A DNA stretch of 62,292 nt, taken from the NCBI RefSeq assembly GCF_023256435.1, contig NZ_JAGDXM010000030.1, forward strand, positions 1-62,292, written 5' to 3'. The notes under the pieces are model-generated. The model saw nothing but the letters and a program-made list of their open reading frames with translations, had not been told where the DNA came from and made no database searches. Of this stretch, positions 54,911-62,292 are shown in pieces (the stretch's first letter is position 1; each line of letters opens with the position of its first letter). Made by a program: the position numbers and the translations under genes. This DNA comes from Thermoplasma sp. Its GTDB lineage: Archaea; Thermoplasmatota; Thermoplasmata; Thermoplasmatales; Thermoplasmataceae.

Positions 54911-56176
54911 TCAAAAGATCTCCGAAGCCTCTCCAAAAACAAGCGGTATGAGCATCTCGCTTTCTGAAAGACCGCCATGCATACCCTTCATATGTGAGTC
55001 GCGCAAACCAGGGAGCTTGTACCAGATCATATCGTTTCTGGGGGGTACTATGAGTAGATTTCCAGCACGACGAAGCGCCAGATCGCCTGTCATGTGAGGC
55101 CCGAAAAACTGCTGCGATACTATATTTTCCACAAGATCAACCAGTGCGCCCTGAAAATGTTTCTTTGCATATTTAAGGACGTCATCAAGATGGTCCTTCT
55201 TTATGAAAAGAAAAACGTCCCTTGGACTGCCAACTGGCGGGATCTTGTATCTGCCGTCGCTCTTCAATGAACTGAATATCTTCCTCTTGTCGTTAAGAAA
55301 TATGGTCTTGGAGGGATCTACCTGAATATGACCGTGATCCGACGTTATCACTACCAGCGTATTTCTCAATTTATCCTTTGGAATCTGCCTGAACATGTTT
55401 GCTATCATATCTGATATTGTGGAAGCTTCTGTCCTGTACATCTCACTTTCTGGCCCGTAGACATGACCGATATGATCGATATTATCCACGTAGAAATAAT
55501 AATAATCATAGGCACCTTTTAAAATGGCATCTCTGAGCAGGATCAGGCCATCAGTGATGTACGAGTATCCCACTATATCCGATCCGTTCTGCACAAGCTT
55601 TGTATACTCTCCATTGACTATGTTTGACTTGAGAAATGATACGCTGCGTATCCCTTCAGATCTCAACCTGTGAAATATCGTCTCTCCCCGGAACAGATTT
55701 GCCGGGTTCATCGATTCGAACCTCTTTCTGTATCTCCTGATGATGGGCCTGTATGGAAGCGTGAGTGCGACCGTCCTCGCCTCATCAAAGTAAAGTATCC
55801 ATTCAAGCAATCCGTGATCAGAAGGCGGTAGACCCGTATTTATCGTTGTGTTGGCTGCCGCAGTCGTGGACGGGAATACCGTAGTTATAGGACACACATA
55901 GCCGTTATCCACGAATGCATCCCTCAGCTTTGATCCGTATGATGGATCCATGAATTTATCATAGCCGAAGCCGTCAAGATAAAAGAAGACCACCTTATCG
56001 TATGATCCCTTAAAGTACGTGAATATGCGGTCATCGATTCGGGCTTGATTGCCGATGCCGAAGACCTCCAAAATTGAGTTAGGAACATTGTAGAGATTGA
56101 AGCCATTGTAATTGGGTTTTATCCTCTCTTCGTCTATCCTGTTTGCTGTGGCCTGCCCGTATGTGTCTATGATCAT
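54911..56176 (-). CDS. Alkaline phosphatase-superfamily phosphodiesterase/nucleotide pyrophosphatase
   Basis: A 421-residue type I phosphodiesterase family enzyme. The metal-binding aspartate is in FFYLDGFGYDK, the threonine nucleophile in FPSTTAAANTTINTG, then GLLEWILYFDE, FYVDNIDHIGHVYGP (metal ligands Asp and His) and VVITSDHGHIQVDP. No signal peptide is seen, so it may act in the cytoplasm. The substrate could be a nucleotide, a phospholipid headgroup or a sugar phosphate. Confidence 0.9.
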   Translation of the reverse strand: MIIDTYGQATANRIDEERIKPNYNGFNLYNVPNSILEVFGIGNQARIDDRIFTYFKGSYDKVVFFYLDGFGYDKFMDPSYGSKLRDAFVDNGYVCPITTVFPSTTAAANTTINTGLPPSDHGLLEWILYFDEARTVALTLPYRPIIRRYRKRFESMNPANLFRGETIFHRLRSEGIRSVSFLKSNIVNGEYTKLVQNGSDIVGYSYITDGLILLRDAILKGAYDYYYFYVDNIDHIGHVYGPESEMYRTEASTISDMIANMFRQIPKDKLRNTLVVITSDHGHIQVDPSKTIFLNDKRKIFSSLKSDGRYKIPPVGSPRDVFLFIKKDHLDDVLKYAKKHFQGALVDLVENIVSQQFFGPHMTGDLALRRAGNLLIVPPRNDMIWYKLPGLRDSHMKGMHGGLSESEMLIPLVFGEASEIF

Positions 56177-56311
56177 AGCGGCAGATCGTTTTATCCATTA
56201 TAAATATGAGGTGTGATAGGAACTGTATAGAAAATATATAGCAATGGAATATGCCATGTATATTGACCATCTTTATATATTTCCAAGGGATTAATCACTT
56301 TCCCCGGTGAA

Positions 56312-57232
56312 ATGATGAGCAGAATCGTAATAGCATTGGGAGGAAATGCACTCCTCCAGAATGGAGAAAAGCGGGACTATGAGACGCAGTATGATCATGC
56401 CTACAGGACGTTTGAGAACCTGAAATCGGTGACGGAGAACAATGAGACCGTCATAACACACGGAAATGGCCCACAGGTTGGAGATATACAGCAGAGCCAT
56501 GATATTTCAGGAATACAGGCTCATCTGCACCAGAGCGTGGCAATGTCGCAGGGATACATAGGCGAGATACTTGCCAATGCATACAACAATATAAAGGCCA
56601 GATATGGACTGCGCAAGAACATCTTCACCATAATAACCAGGACCGTCGTGGATGAAGACGATCCGGCGTTCAGTAATCCGGAAAAACCAATTGGCCGATA
56701 TTACAGCGATGGAGAGCTTGGAGAGGCCAGGAAGAATGGATGGGCAATGAAGAAATTCAAGGACGGCTGGCGCAGGGTGGTACCATCTCCTGATCCCAAG
56801 GAGATAGTCGAAGAGCCGGTGATAGAATACCTGCTTCATAATGGAAATCTACCGATAGCGGTTGGCGGTGGTGGGATTCCTGTCGTCTATAGAAATGGTG
56901 TCATGTACGGCATAGACGCAGTCATAGATAAGGATCTGGCATCATCCGTTCTGGCCACCGCAATAGGTGCCGATTTCTTCATGATACTGACAGATGTTGA
57001 TCATGTCTTCGTAAACTATGGAAAACCCGATCAGAGATCGCTTCACGAGGTACGGGTTGATGAAATTGAACAATACCTTAAAGATGGACAGTTCGGGGAG
57101 GGGAGCATGAAGCCCAAGGTTATGGCAGCGATCAGGTTCATAAAGAACGGTGGCAAGAAAGCCTTCATAACATCTATAGAGAATAGCGTCAATGCGCTTT
57201 CAGGCGGAAGCGGGACGGTCATTGTACGATGA
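56312..57232 (+). CDS. arcC: Carbamate kinase
   Basis: Interconverts carbamate plus ATP and carbamoyl phosphate plus ADP. The 306-residue amino-acid-kinase-fold protein has IVIALGGNALLQNG, VITHGNGPQVGDIQ, PIAVGGGGIPVVYRNG, GIDAVIDKDLASSVLA and EGSMKPKVMAAIRFI, all close to the family. Two ATGs in tandem (56312 and 56315) follow GGTGA, and the second has the better spacing. Its last 14 nt overlap the converging phosphoribosyltransferase gene. Confidence 0.96.
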   Translation: MMSRIVIALGGNALLQNGEKRDYETQYDHAYRTFENLKSVTENNETVITHGNGPQVGDIQQSHDISGIQAHLHQSVAMSQGYIGEILANAYNNIKARYGLRKNIFTIITRTVVDEDDPAFSNPEKPIGRYYSDGELGEARKNGWAMKKFKDGWRRVVPSPDPKEIVEEPVIEYLLHNGNLPIAVGGGGIPVVYRNGVMYGIDAVIDKDLASSVLATAIGADFFMILTDVDHVFVNYGKPDQRSLHEVRVDEIEQYLKDGQFGEGSMKPKVMAAIRFIKNGGKKAFITSIENSVNALSGGSGTVIVR

Positions 57233-57872
57233 CGAAGTCCCTGCCCTCCTTTTTCATTCTTCCGAAAACAACGAAATCGTTCAGTATCTCCTCTATGTTC
57301 AGAGATGAGACGTCGAGATCGTAATCTTCCTTCAGTATGTCTATAACTTCGTCAGGATTTACCTTATCGGTGAGTGATTTCCTTATCAGGTTGTTGAGGT
57401 CTTCGTAAACGTTCCATGGGAATATGAACCATGCCCAGTTCTTCTCGGTTATGAGATCCGAGTAATAATCTGGAACGAATTTAGATCTGCTTATGTGGAG
57501 CATTGTTGCGCTCCTTAACTCCTTTGGCTTGAGGGATTTGACATACTCATAAGCGAGGCCCATACTTTCTCCGGTATCTGTAATATCATCAACAACAAGC
57601 ACATTCTTGCCCGATAAATCGGTGCTAATCTTGGTTTTCAACACAGCTTCCCCATCCTTTGTTGCGGTTATGCCCCAGTGCTCCGTTTTCACGCTGAGCA
57701 GATCCTTGACCCAGAGCCTGTCGGAAAGGATCCTTGCTGGTACCAGACCTCCCCTCGCAATGCCTATGATCGTATCAACCTGAAATGATGCCTGTACCTT
57801 TCTGCTGATGTTTCCACACCACCTATCTATGTCAGCCCAGCTGACAAGGGTGGCCTTGAACTTGTTAGCCAT
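57219..57872 (-). CDS. Purine-type phosphoribosyltransferase
   Basis: A 217-residue type I PRTase. IGIARGGLVPARILSD is the flexible-loop region and VLVVDDITDTGESMG the PRPP-binding motif. The N-terminal VSWADIDRWCGNISRKV and a C-terminal extension of about 80 residues resemble the xanthine/hypoxanthine-guanine salvage enzymes of archaea. The base preference is not determined. It follows the Nudix gene on the same strand after 24 nt, suggesting a nucleotide-salvage pair. Confidence 0.85.
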   Translation of the reverse strand: MANKFKATLVSWADIDRWCGNISRKVQASFQVDTIIGIARGGLVPARILSDRLWVKDLLSVKTEHWGITATKDGEAVLKTKISTDLSGKNVLVVDDITDTGESMGLAYEYVKSLKPKELRSATMLHISRSKFVPDYYSDLITEKNWAWFIFPWNVYEDLNNLIRKSLTDKVNPDEVIDILKEDYDLDVSSLNIEEILNDFVVFGRMKKEGRDFVIVQ

Positions 57873-57896
57873 GATATCGTGATTATGTGAATGCGT

Positions 57897-58373
57897 TTAA
57901 TTCTTTTTGTCGGCATGGTCAGAGACCCTGCTGCATACTGCGGATGCTATTAGATTAGCTATCCTGACTGCGTCTGCATTCGTATACCATCTCATAGTTC
58001 GAACTGCGCGATCCAAGCTGACCCATTCATATGCATCATGTTCCCTGTCAACATTGTTGGATATATCGATGGGACATGAATCCCTTACACGTATGGCATA
58101 AACATACTCTATGAAATCCATCTCATGGGCTCTGAATCTGAAGGCCATGATCCTGTGAGCGATGTGCATTATGCAATCGCTGCCTATACCAGTTTCCTCT
58201 CGAACCTCCCTCAGGAGTGCCCTGCCCAGATCCTCACCTGGCTCCACATTTCCGGTGACATTCTGCCAGAAATCGCCGTGTTCCTTATTTCTGTGCAGTA
58301 TCAGGAATTCAGGCCATTTTCCGCATCTATAGATAACCGCCTGTACCTTAACGCCCGTTCTTGTGCTTGACAT
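57897..58373 (-). CDS. Nudix hydrolase
   Basis: A 158-residue pyrophosphohydrolase with an intact Nudix box, GNVEPGEDLGRALLREVREE followed by TGI, and an N-terminal strand pair VQAVIYRCGKWPEFLILHR. It splits a nucleoside diphosphate linked to another group, such as a damaged dNTP or a dinucleoside polyphosphate. The exact substrate is unknown. It is upstream of the phosphoribosyltransferase gene. Confidence 0.92.
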   Translation of the reverse strand: MSSTRTGVKVQAVIYRCGKWPEFLILHRNKEHGDFWQNVTGNVEPGEDLGRALLREVREETGIGSDCIMHIAHRIMAFRFRAHEMDFIEYVYAIRVRDSCPIDISNNVDREHDAYEWVSLDRAVRTMRWYTNADAVRIANLIASAVCSRVSDHADKKN

Positions 58374-58513
58374 AGCTGCGTTAAATCATGGCATCTAAAA
58401 AGGTTTACCGAACTTCGAATGTGCATTCTGGAGTTCTGATCCATCAGACTAAGGGTTTGGGTTTCTCCAGTTCAGCCGTATCAGCAATATCTATAAATCA
58501 TGTCTAACATTAC

Positions 58514-59002
58514 ATGACCGTGTCGATCGAAGCCGTTGATATGGTTATTCCTCCTGAAGCCAACATAATAGTGGGCTACTCCCATTTTATAAAAACTGTG
58601 GAGGATCTTAATGAGATAGTGAGAACGCACGTGCCGGGTGCAAAATACGGAATAGCGTTTTCAGAGGCAAGCGGTGACAGGTTGATACGGTTTGATGGCA
58701 ATGATGCGGATCTTGTCAAGGCATCCATAGAAAATATACAGAAAATTTCGGCTGGACACACTTTCGTTATACTGATAAGGAACGCATATCCCATAAATAT
58801 ACTGAACGCCGTCAAGATGTGTCAGGAAGTCGGAACGATCTTCGCTGCCACGGCAAATCCTCTGCAGGTTATACTGTATAGGGGCAAAAACGGCAATGGT
58901 GTGCTTGGCGTGATAGATGGATATTCCCCTGTGGGCGTCGAATCTGATGAAGACAAGATGAAACGCAGGGAATTCCTCAGAAGGATAGGCTATAAGGAAT
59001 AG
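58514..59002 (+). CDS. Adenosine-specific kinase (PF04008 family)
   Basis: A 162-residue protein of the small family known from Pyrobaculum PAE2307. Clear blocks are ANIIVGYSHFIKTVEDLNEI, VPGAKYGIAFSEASGDRLIR, AGHTFVILIRNAYPINILNA, FAATANPLQVILYRG and LGVIDGYSPVGVE. The kinase activity is known only for the family, and structure-based evidence is limited. An ATCTATAAATC box about 15-22 nt upstream marks a leaderless promoter. The last base of its TAG stop is the first base of tRNA-Arg. Confidence 0.93.
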   Translation: MTVSIEAVDMVIPPEANIIVGYSHFIKTVEDLNEIVRTHVPGAKYGIAFSEASGDRLIRFDGNDADLVKASIENIQKISAGHTFVILIRNAYPINILNAVKMCQEVGTIFAATANPLQVILYRGKNGNGVLGVIDGYSPVGVESDEDKMKRREFLRRIGYKE

Positions 59003-59074
59003 GGCCCGTAGTGTAAACGGATATCACAGGGGCCTCCGGAGCCCCTAATCCGGGTTCGATTCCCGGCGGGCCCG
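59002..59074 (+). tRNA. tRNA-Arg (CCG)
   Basis: Acceptor GGGCCCG pairs with CGGGCCC, with discriminator G73. The anticodon stem GGGGC/GCCCC holds CTCCGGA, giving anticodon CCG. The T-arm CCGGGTTCGATTCCCGG is perfect. 73 nt, no intron. No TATA box lies about 26 nt upstream. The gene starts on the final base of the preceding stop codon, so it is probably cut from the mRNA of the kinase gene. Confidence 0.95.
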
Positions 59075-59085
59075 TTATGTGATGT

Positions 59086-59934
59086 ATGGATGGAGATTTC
59101 CAGATGGAAAGATACAGCGGAAGGATCTTTGATAATCATTTTCACCTCAATCAGGCTTCTGATTTCGCAGCAGCTGTTCGCATATTCCGCAGCGCTGGTG
59201 GAACCTCACTCAACATCACCAATCTGCCCTCTCATGATAGGAAGGAGAATTATTACGATATGCTGTACAGAGAAACAATACGCATTGCAGACATTGTTAG
59301 ATCTCAATTCGGTGTGGAAACTCTGGTCACGATAGGCCCATATCCATTCGATTACTTTTTCTTCGATCAAGCGCAAATTGATCCGATGGAGACGATGAGA
59401 CATGGACTTGATCTCGCAGCTAGATATATAGAAGAAGGCATGGCGGACGCCATTGGTGAGATAGGCTTTCCGCATATTCCACAATCAGATGAGGTGATGC
59501 AGAAATTCTGGGAACTGCTTGATTATGCCATGGCTGTAGCGCATGATGTCAAGGCACCACTGGTTCTCCACACCTTCGATCTGTCCTGTGACGATTATAT
59601 GCGACTGGAAAAGAGAGCAAATTCCTATGGAAATGTAATGCTGGTTAAGCATCATGCTAGGCCAGAGGATCTATCGTGCAATACATCGATATTCAGGTCT
59701 ATACCAGCCAGTCGAAGGGCAATAAGAGAGGCTTTGAGAATTTCAAGAAATTTCATGATGGAGACGGATTTCATCAACGATCCGAACGATATGAATAAGT
59801 TCCTGCCTCCGGACAGCGTACCGAAAAGGGCTCAGATGATCCTTCAGGAGTATGATGACGGTGGTGAAATACTCAACAGGATCTTCAATGAGATCCCGGA
59901 ATCAGTCTATCAGAGACTCAGAGATCACCAGTAA
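59086..59934 (+). CDS. TatD-like metal-dependent hydrolase
   Basis: A 282-residue TIM-barrel amidohydrolase-type protein. The metal motif FDNHFHLNQ opens the barrel, AIGEIGFPHI provides the carboxylate, LVLHTFD and LVKHHARPED carry the following histidines, and METDFINDP the final aspartate. This set is that of TatD and related phosphotriesterase-like hydrolases, with DNA or small molecules as possible substrates. A start at 59104 (MERYSGRIFDN) is as plausible as 59086. It begins 11 nt after the tRNA. Confidence 0.85.
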   Translation: MDGDFQMERYSGRIFDNHFHLNQASDFAAAVRIFRSAGGTSLNITNLPSHDRKENYYDMLYRETIRIADIVRSQFGVETLVTIGPYPFDYFFFDQAQIDPMETMRHGLDLAARYIEEGMADAIGEIGFPHIPQSDEVMQKFWELLDYAMAVAHDVKAPLVLHTFDLSCDDYMRLEKRANSYGNVMLVKHHARPEDLSCNTSIFRSIPASRRAIREALRISRNFMMETDFINDPNDMNKFLPPDSVPKRAQMILQEYDDGGEILNRIFNEIPESVYQRLRDHQ

Positions 59935-60416
59935 TCTTCGTTGACATACTCATCATAGAGATCCGCGAGCTGATTCTTATTCATCTCTTCATACTTCATT
60001 ATAGATCTCAGAATTGGCTCTACTTTGGTCCCGCTGTATTCTGTACTCATTATCTGAAGGGCCCTATGGAGATCATCCTCTTCTTTTATAGACTTCAGCA
60101 AAACGCTTCTTATATCTGATATCTCCTTCACATCTGCGTTTCTCACGAGATGCTCAATCATCTGATAACTTCTCGACTCAGGCTTGACTGCGTCAAATTC
60201 TCCAATTTTCAACGCTTCCTCTATCTTCTTTCTGCTCTGCATCTCCAGATCTGCCACCTTCATCAATATGTTCCTTACATGATCTGGAAGATTGGAATTT
60301 GCAATATTTCTATACGATCTTTCTCTCTGACTTTTCAATTCAGCAAGGCGCTTCAGCAACACCTCGATAACCTCATCATAACTATTTCCTGATATGGTTT
60401 TGTATTTATGTGTCAT
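59925..60416 (-). CDS. Helical-bundle protein, possibly ferritin/rubrerythrin-like
   Basis: About 163 residues, nearly all helical with heptad-like spacing. DEVIEVLLKRLAELKSQRER, ILMKVADLEMQSRKKIEEAL, LLKSIKEEDDLHRALQIMS and IMKYEEMNKNQLADLYDEY could supply the four helices, and Glu and His residues in EMQSRKK, KEEDDLHRA and KYEEMNK could bind metal. I cannot confirm a ferritin-like site. The ATG at 60416 fits a TTATTAA box about 26-30 nt upstream. An ATG at 60431 also exists. It converges on the TatD-like gene with a 10-nt overlap. Confidence 0.55.
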   Translation of the reverse strand: MTHKYKTISGNSYDEVIEVLLKRLAELKSQRERSYRNIANSNLPDHVRNILMKVADLEMQSRKKIEEALKIGEFDAVKPESRSYQMIEHLVRNADVKEISDIRSVLLKSIKEEDDLHRALQIMSTEYSGTKVEPILRSIMKYEEMNKNQLADLYDEYVNEDYW

Positions 60417-60455
60417 GACAACAAATATCATGAATTCATGGTTAATAAGCTTTGC

Positions 60456-60490
60456 TATAACAACAGAAAGTCATTGGTATAACAACAGAA
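60456..60490 (-). promoter_or_regulatory. Tandem 13-bp direct repeats upstream of the helical-bundle gene
   Basis: TATAACAACAGAA occurs at 60456-60468 and again at 60478-60490, a period of 22 bp or about two DNA turns. The pair lies just upstream of the TTATTAA box (about 60442-60448) of the minus-strand gene starting at 60416, a typical place for an activator binding in tandem. Confidence 0.55.
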
Positions 60491-60711
60491 TAATTATCAA
60501 TGCATTTATAGAATGGTGCAAAATCAATTCCCCTCCTTGAATCTAATGAGAAACTGGCATCTCCTTGCATGCAAAAGCTTCATGAACAGTACATATTAGC
60601 GACTGATCATGACCGTCTAGGAGCAGTATGCGACGGCCAGACTCACAGCAGATCACGGAACATAAGGTTAATTCTAAATATTTGGTTTCAATAGCGTTAG
60701 GTCAATTTGAT

Positions 60712-60786
60712 GGGCGCATGGCCTAGCCTGGATAGGGCAACAGCCTCCTAAGCTGTAGATCAGGGGTCCAAATCCCCTTGCGCCCG
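60712..60786 (+). tRNA. tRNA-Arg (CCT)
   Basis: Acceptor GGGCGCA pairs with TGCGCCC, with discriminator G. The anticodon stem ACAGC/GCTGT holds CTCCTAA, giving anticodon CCT. The T-arm AGGGGTCCAAATCCCCT is intact. 75 nt, no intron. A TAAATATTT box at about 60675-60683 lies 30 nt upstream, consistent with an own promoter. CCA is not encoded. Confidence 0.95.
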
Positions 60787-61050
60787 TATCCCGAGTTTTA
60801 GCATTCACCTTGATGATTATGATATTCTCAATCAAGATGTTTATTGGCAGATCATATTGATCTCAGCAATCCTCTGCATGCGGAAAGATTCTCGAAAATA
60901 GTTAAACCTTGATACGGAAGCAAGTTCAATGAACAAAAGCAAAAACCCATTCATGGAAATTTGATGGATAAGGCGTATACTTTGTGTGTTGCCTTTTCAA
61001 TGGCCGATTCAGCATTTGGATTGAAGTTCATCCTGTTAAGTGCCGATTCA

Positions 61051-62076
61051 TCAGAATATTGAGGCTATGTAGTCTGTTATGCTTCCAAATATCCTTTCGT
61101 TTACCATGGACGGTTTTCTCCATGAGAATATGGACGGCTCAAGATAGCACGATAGAGAGCATTTGTTGCATGATTCGTAAGGCTTCCAATCATATGTGTT
61201 CCAAAGATTCCTTATATCTGTCTCCCAGACTTTCTTATCGCCGGCATATTCATTCAGAACGTAGCAGGGCATGACGATCCTGCCCTGTGGATCTATGTTC
61301 ACGGTTGACCACGGCTTGCAAGCCCACTGTATTCCATAGTACCATGAGTTGACAAGTGTTTCAAAATATTCCCTGGAGTTCACTATCGGTGCACCATCTT
61401 CCTTCATCTTCTTCAAATCTAAAAGAAGATTGTAGAGCTTCTGCCTATCCGGCGAAAGTTTGTCGGCTGTGCTGTAATCATAAGAAACCTGTATATTGAT
61501 CCCAACGCGGAGTTCCTCGGCCAGATTCACAACGTATTTAATATCGTCCATATTTTTTGTGGTTATGGTCGTGCTCATGGCAACGGGCACATACTTCTTT
61601 GCCTCCTTTATACCTTCTATTGCGTGATCGAAGGAACCGACCACACCACGCTGGTCATCATGTGTCTCCTTGCGGCCATCAATGGAAACAAAGAGATAAT
61701 CCAGATATCTTGCAATTGAGGATGCACGGTTTTTGAGCAGCCATCCATTGGACACCAGAGACGTGTGGAACCTCCTGTGGGATTCCCTGAGTATATCCTC
61801 AAGATCGTTTCTGAGCAGTGGTTCGCCACCTTCGAAGCCCATGAACGATACGCCAGCCGAAGCCAGAGCATCCATCATCTTGATCTCATCATCCAGTGAG
61901 AGGAGTTTTTCGTCCTTCCTTCTCCAGAAAGGACACATATCGCACCTGAGATTGCAGGTGTATAGTAGCTTGTGTCCAGCTATAAATGGAAGCTTCTTTC
62001 CGGACAGTGTGTAAAGCTTCCTCTTTATTGTTCTCCCGATAACGGGTTCGATTATGGCCATTAATTTATCAATCAA
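61051..62076 (-). CDS. Radical SAM protein with SPASM-like C-terminal cysteines
   Basis: A 341-residue radical SAM enzyme. The cluster motif is CNLRCDMCPFW (Cys-X3-Cys-X2-Cys), followed by GFEGGEPLLRNDL, TSLVSNGWLL and YLFVSIDG of the SAM barrel. The C-terminal CKPWSTVNIDPQGRIVMPC and CNKCSLSCYLE resemble SPASM/twitch auxiliary cluster sites of peptide- or coenzyme-modifying enzymes. The target is unknown. A GTTTAAATATTTAA box precedes the ATG. Confidence 0.88.
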   Translation of the reverse strand: MIDKLMAIIEPVIGRTIKRKLYTLSGKKLPFIAGHKLLYTCNLRCDMCPFWRRKDEKLLSLDDEIKMMDALASAGVSFMGFEGGEPLLRNDLEDILRESHRRFHTSLVSNGWLLKNRASSIARYLDYLFVSIDGRKETHDDQRGVVGSFDHAIEGIKEAKKYVPVAMSTTITTKNMDDIKYVVNLAEELRVGINIQVSYDYSTADKLSPDRQKLYNLLLDLKKMKEDGAPIVNSREYFETLVNSWYYGIQWACKPWSTVNIDPQGRIVMPCYVLNEYAGDKKVWETDIRNLWNTYDWKPYESCNKCSLSCYLEPSIFSWRKPSMVNERIFGSITDYIASIF

Positions 62077-62104
62077 ATTAAATATTTAAACTTACGTTAA
62101 CTGC

Positions 62105-62145
62105 TTTCTTGCTGAAATCTCGGATCAATCATTTCAGCAAAGAAA
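62105..62145 (-). repeat. Long inverted repeat upstream of the radical SAM gene
   Basis: TTGCTGAAAT (62109-62118) and ATTTCAGCAA (62131-62140) form a perfect 10-bp inverted repeat with a 12-nt spacer. Allowing one bulged A, the arms extend to 14 bp (TTTC with GAAA). It lies upstream of the radical SAM promoter box, so it could be an operator or the end hairpin of a mobile element. Confidence 0.5.
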
Positions 62146-62292
62146 CCTCTGCCCCTATGATTATATTCAGGCTGCACAAGCCACATTCTTGTCTATCTTG
62201 AAAATGTGAGCTACTCCTAAGCTGAAGCTTCGGATCTTCCTGCTTCAACGATCAAACTCTATCCGCGTACATCCAGATCGCAGTTTCCCGTC

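Noticed and set aside
57219-57232. Overlap of carbamate kinase and phosphoribosyltransferase genes
   Set aside because: A 14-nt convergent overlap of two well-supported genes is common in compact archaeal genomes and not remarkable.
1-62292. CRISPR arrays, rRNA genes, prophage or replication origin
   Set aside because: No regularly spaced repeats, rRNA sequence, phage structural genes or Cdc6/Orc gene with repeats were seen.

Overview
The window is chromosomal DNA of a thermoacidophilic, wall-less euryarchaeon of the genus Thermoplasma, and most likely T. acidophilum or a very close relative. The reasons are archaeal information genes (DNA polymerase D large subunit, Nob1, aIF6, L39e, L31e, S19e, PDCD5, XPD), a moderate GC content, many leaderless-looking promoters with a TATA box about 26 nt before the start codon, and gene neighbourhoods that I remember from T. 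acidophilum (sod, pyrG, XPD, metK). This species call is recall plus inference, because no search could be run.

Layout. 1-1.9 kb: a frameshifted IS110-family transposase abuts the 3' two thirds of the A/V-ATPase subunit I gene, which looks interrupted. 2-8 kb: pdxT, gcvT, a sugar-nucleotide epimerase, a small zinc ribbon, superoxide dismutase, an 8-oxoguanine glycosylase, a drug/metabolite transporter with a damaged 5' end, and a methyltransferase. 8-16 kb: a decayed acetyltransferase, an acyl-CoA synthetase, tRNA-Leu, a PiT phosphate transporter with its DUF47 partner, MarC, ThpR and a CobD-like aminotransferase. 16-21 kb: D-aminoacyl-tRNA deacylase and Tsr3 converge on an unusual three-gene operon (PLP enzyme, DUF1611 protein, PP-loop protein). 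21-26 kb: an aldo/keto reductase, a thiolase/DUF35 pair, an ACT regulator, an encapsulated-ferritin-like protein and a hemerythrin-like protein. 26-38 kb: polymerase D large subunit, a GPN GTPase, a TPR protein, ValS, Nob1, DUF99, two small proteins, an SCP2 protein and CTP synthase. 38-43 kb: a formate dehydrogenase-like catalytic subunit with sulfhydrogenase-type beta and gamma subunits, then a PHS-type transporter. 43-52 kb: a ribosomal/translation cluster, pyrE, XPD, an acetyltransferase, metK and a bacterial-type purH. 52-62 kb: an enoyl-CoA hydratase, a decayed TnpB gene, a methyltransferase, three tRNAs, a phosphatase, carbamate kinase, a phosphoribosyltransferase, a Nudix hydrolase, an adenosine-specific kinase, a TatD-like hydrolase, a helical-bundle protein and a radical SAM enzyme.

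How the genes fit together. Several groups make functional sense: phosphate uptake (DUF47-PiT), iron and oxygen handling (SOD, EncFtn-like, hemerythrin-like), formate- or reductant-linked NAD(P) reduction (the 38-42 kb operon), translation (S19e to aIF6) and nucleotide synthesis (pyrG, pyrE, purH). The most intriguing group is the 17.4-20.9 kb operon. Two of its three families have links to glutamate stereochemistry elsewhere, although Thermoplasma has no wall, and the operon's promoter carries two inverted repeats. Gene decay is visible at four places (IS110, the GNAT gene, TnpB and the transporter 5' end), and mobile DNA touches atpI directly. No CRISPR array, rRNA gene or prophage was seen.
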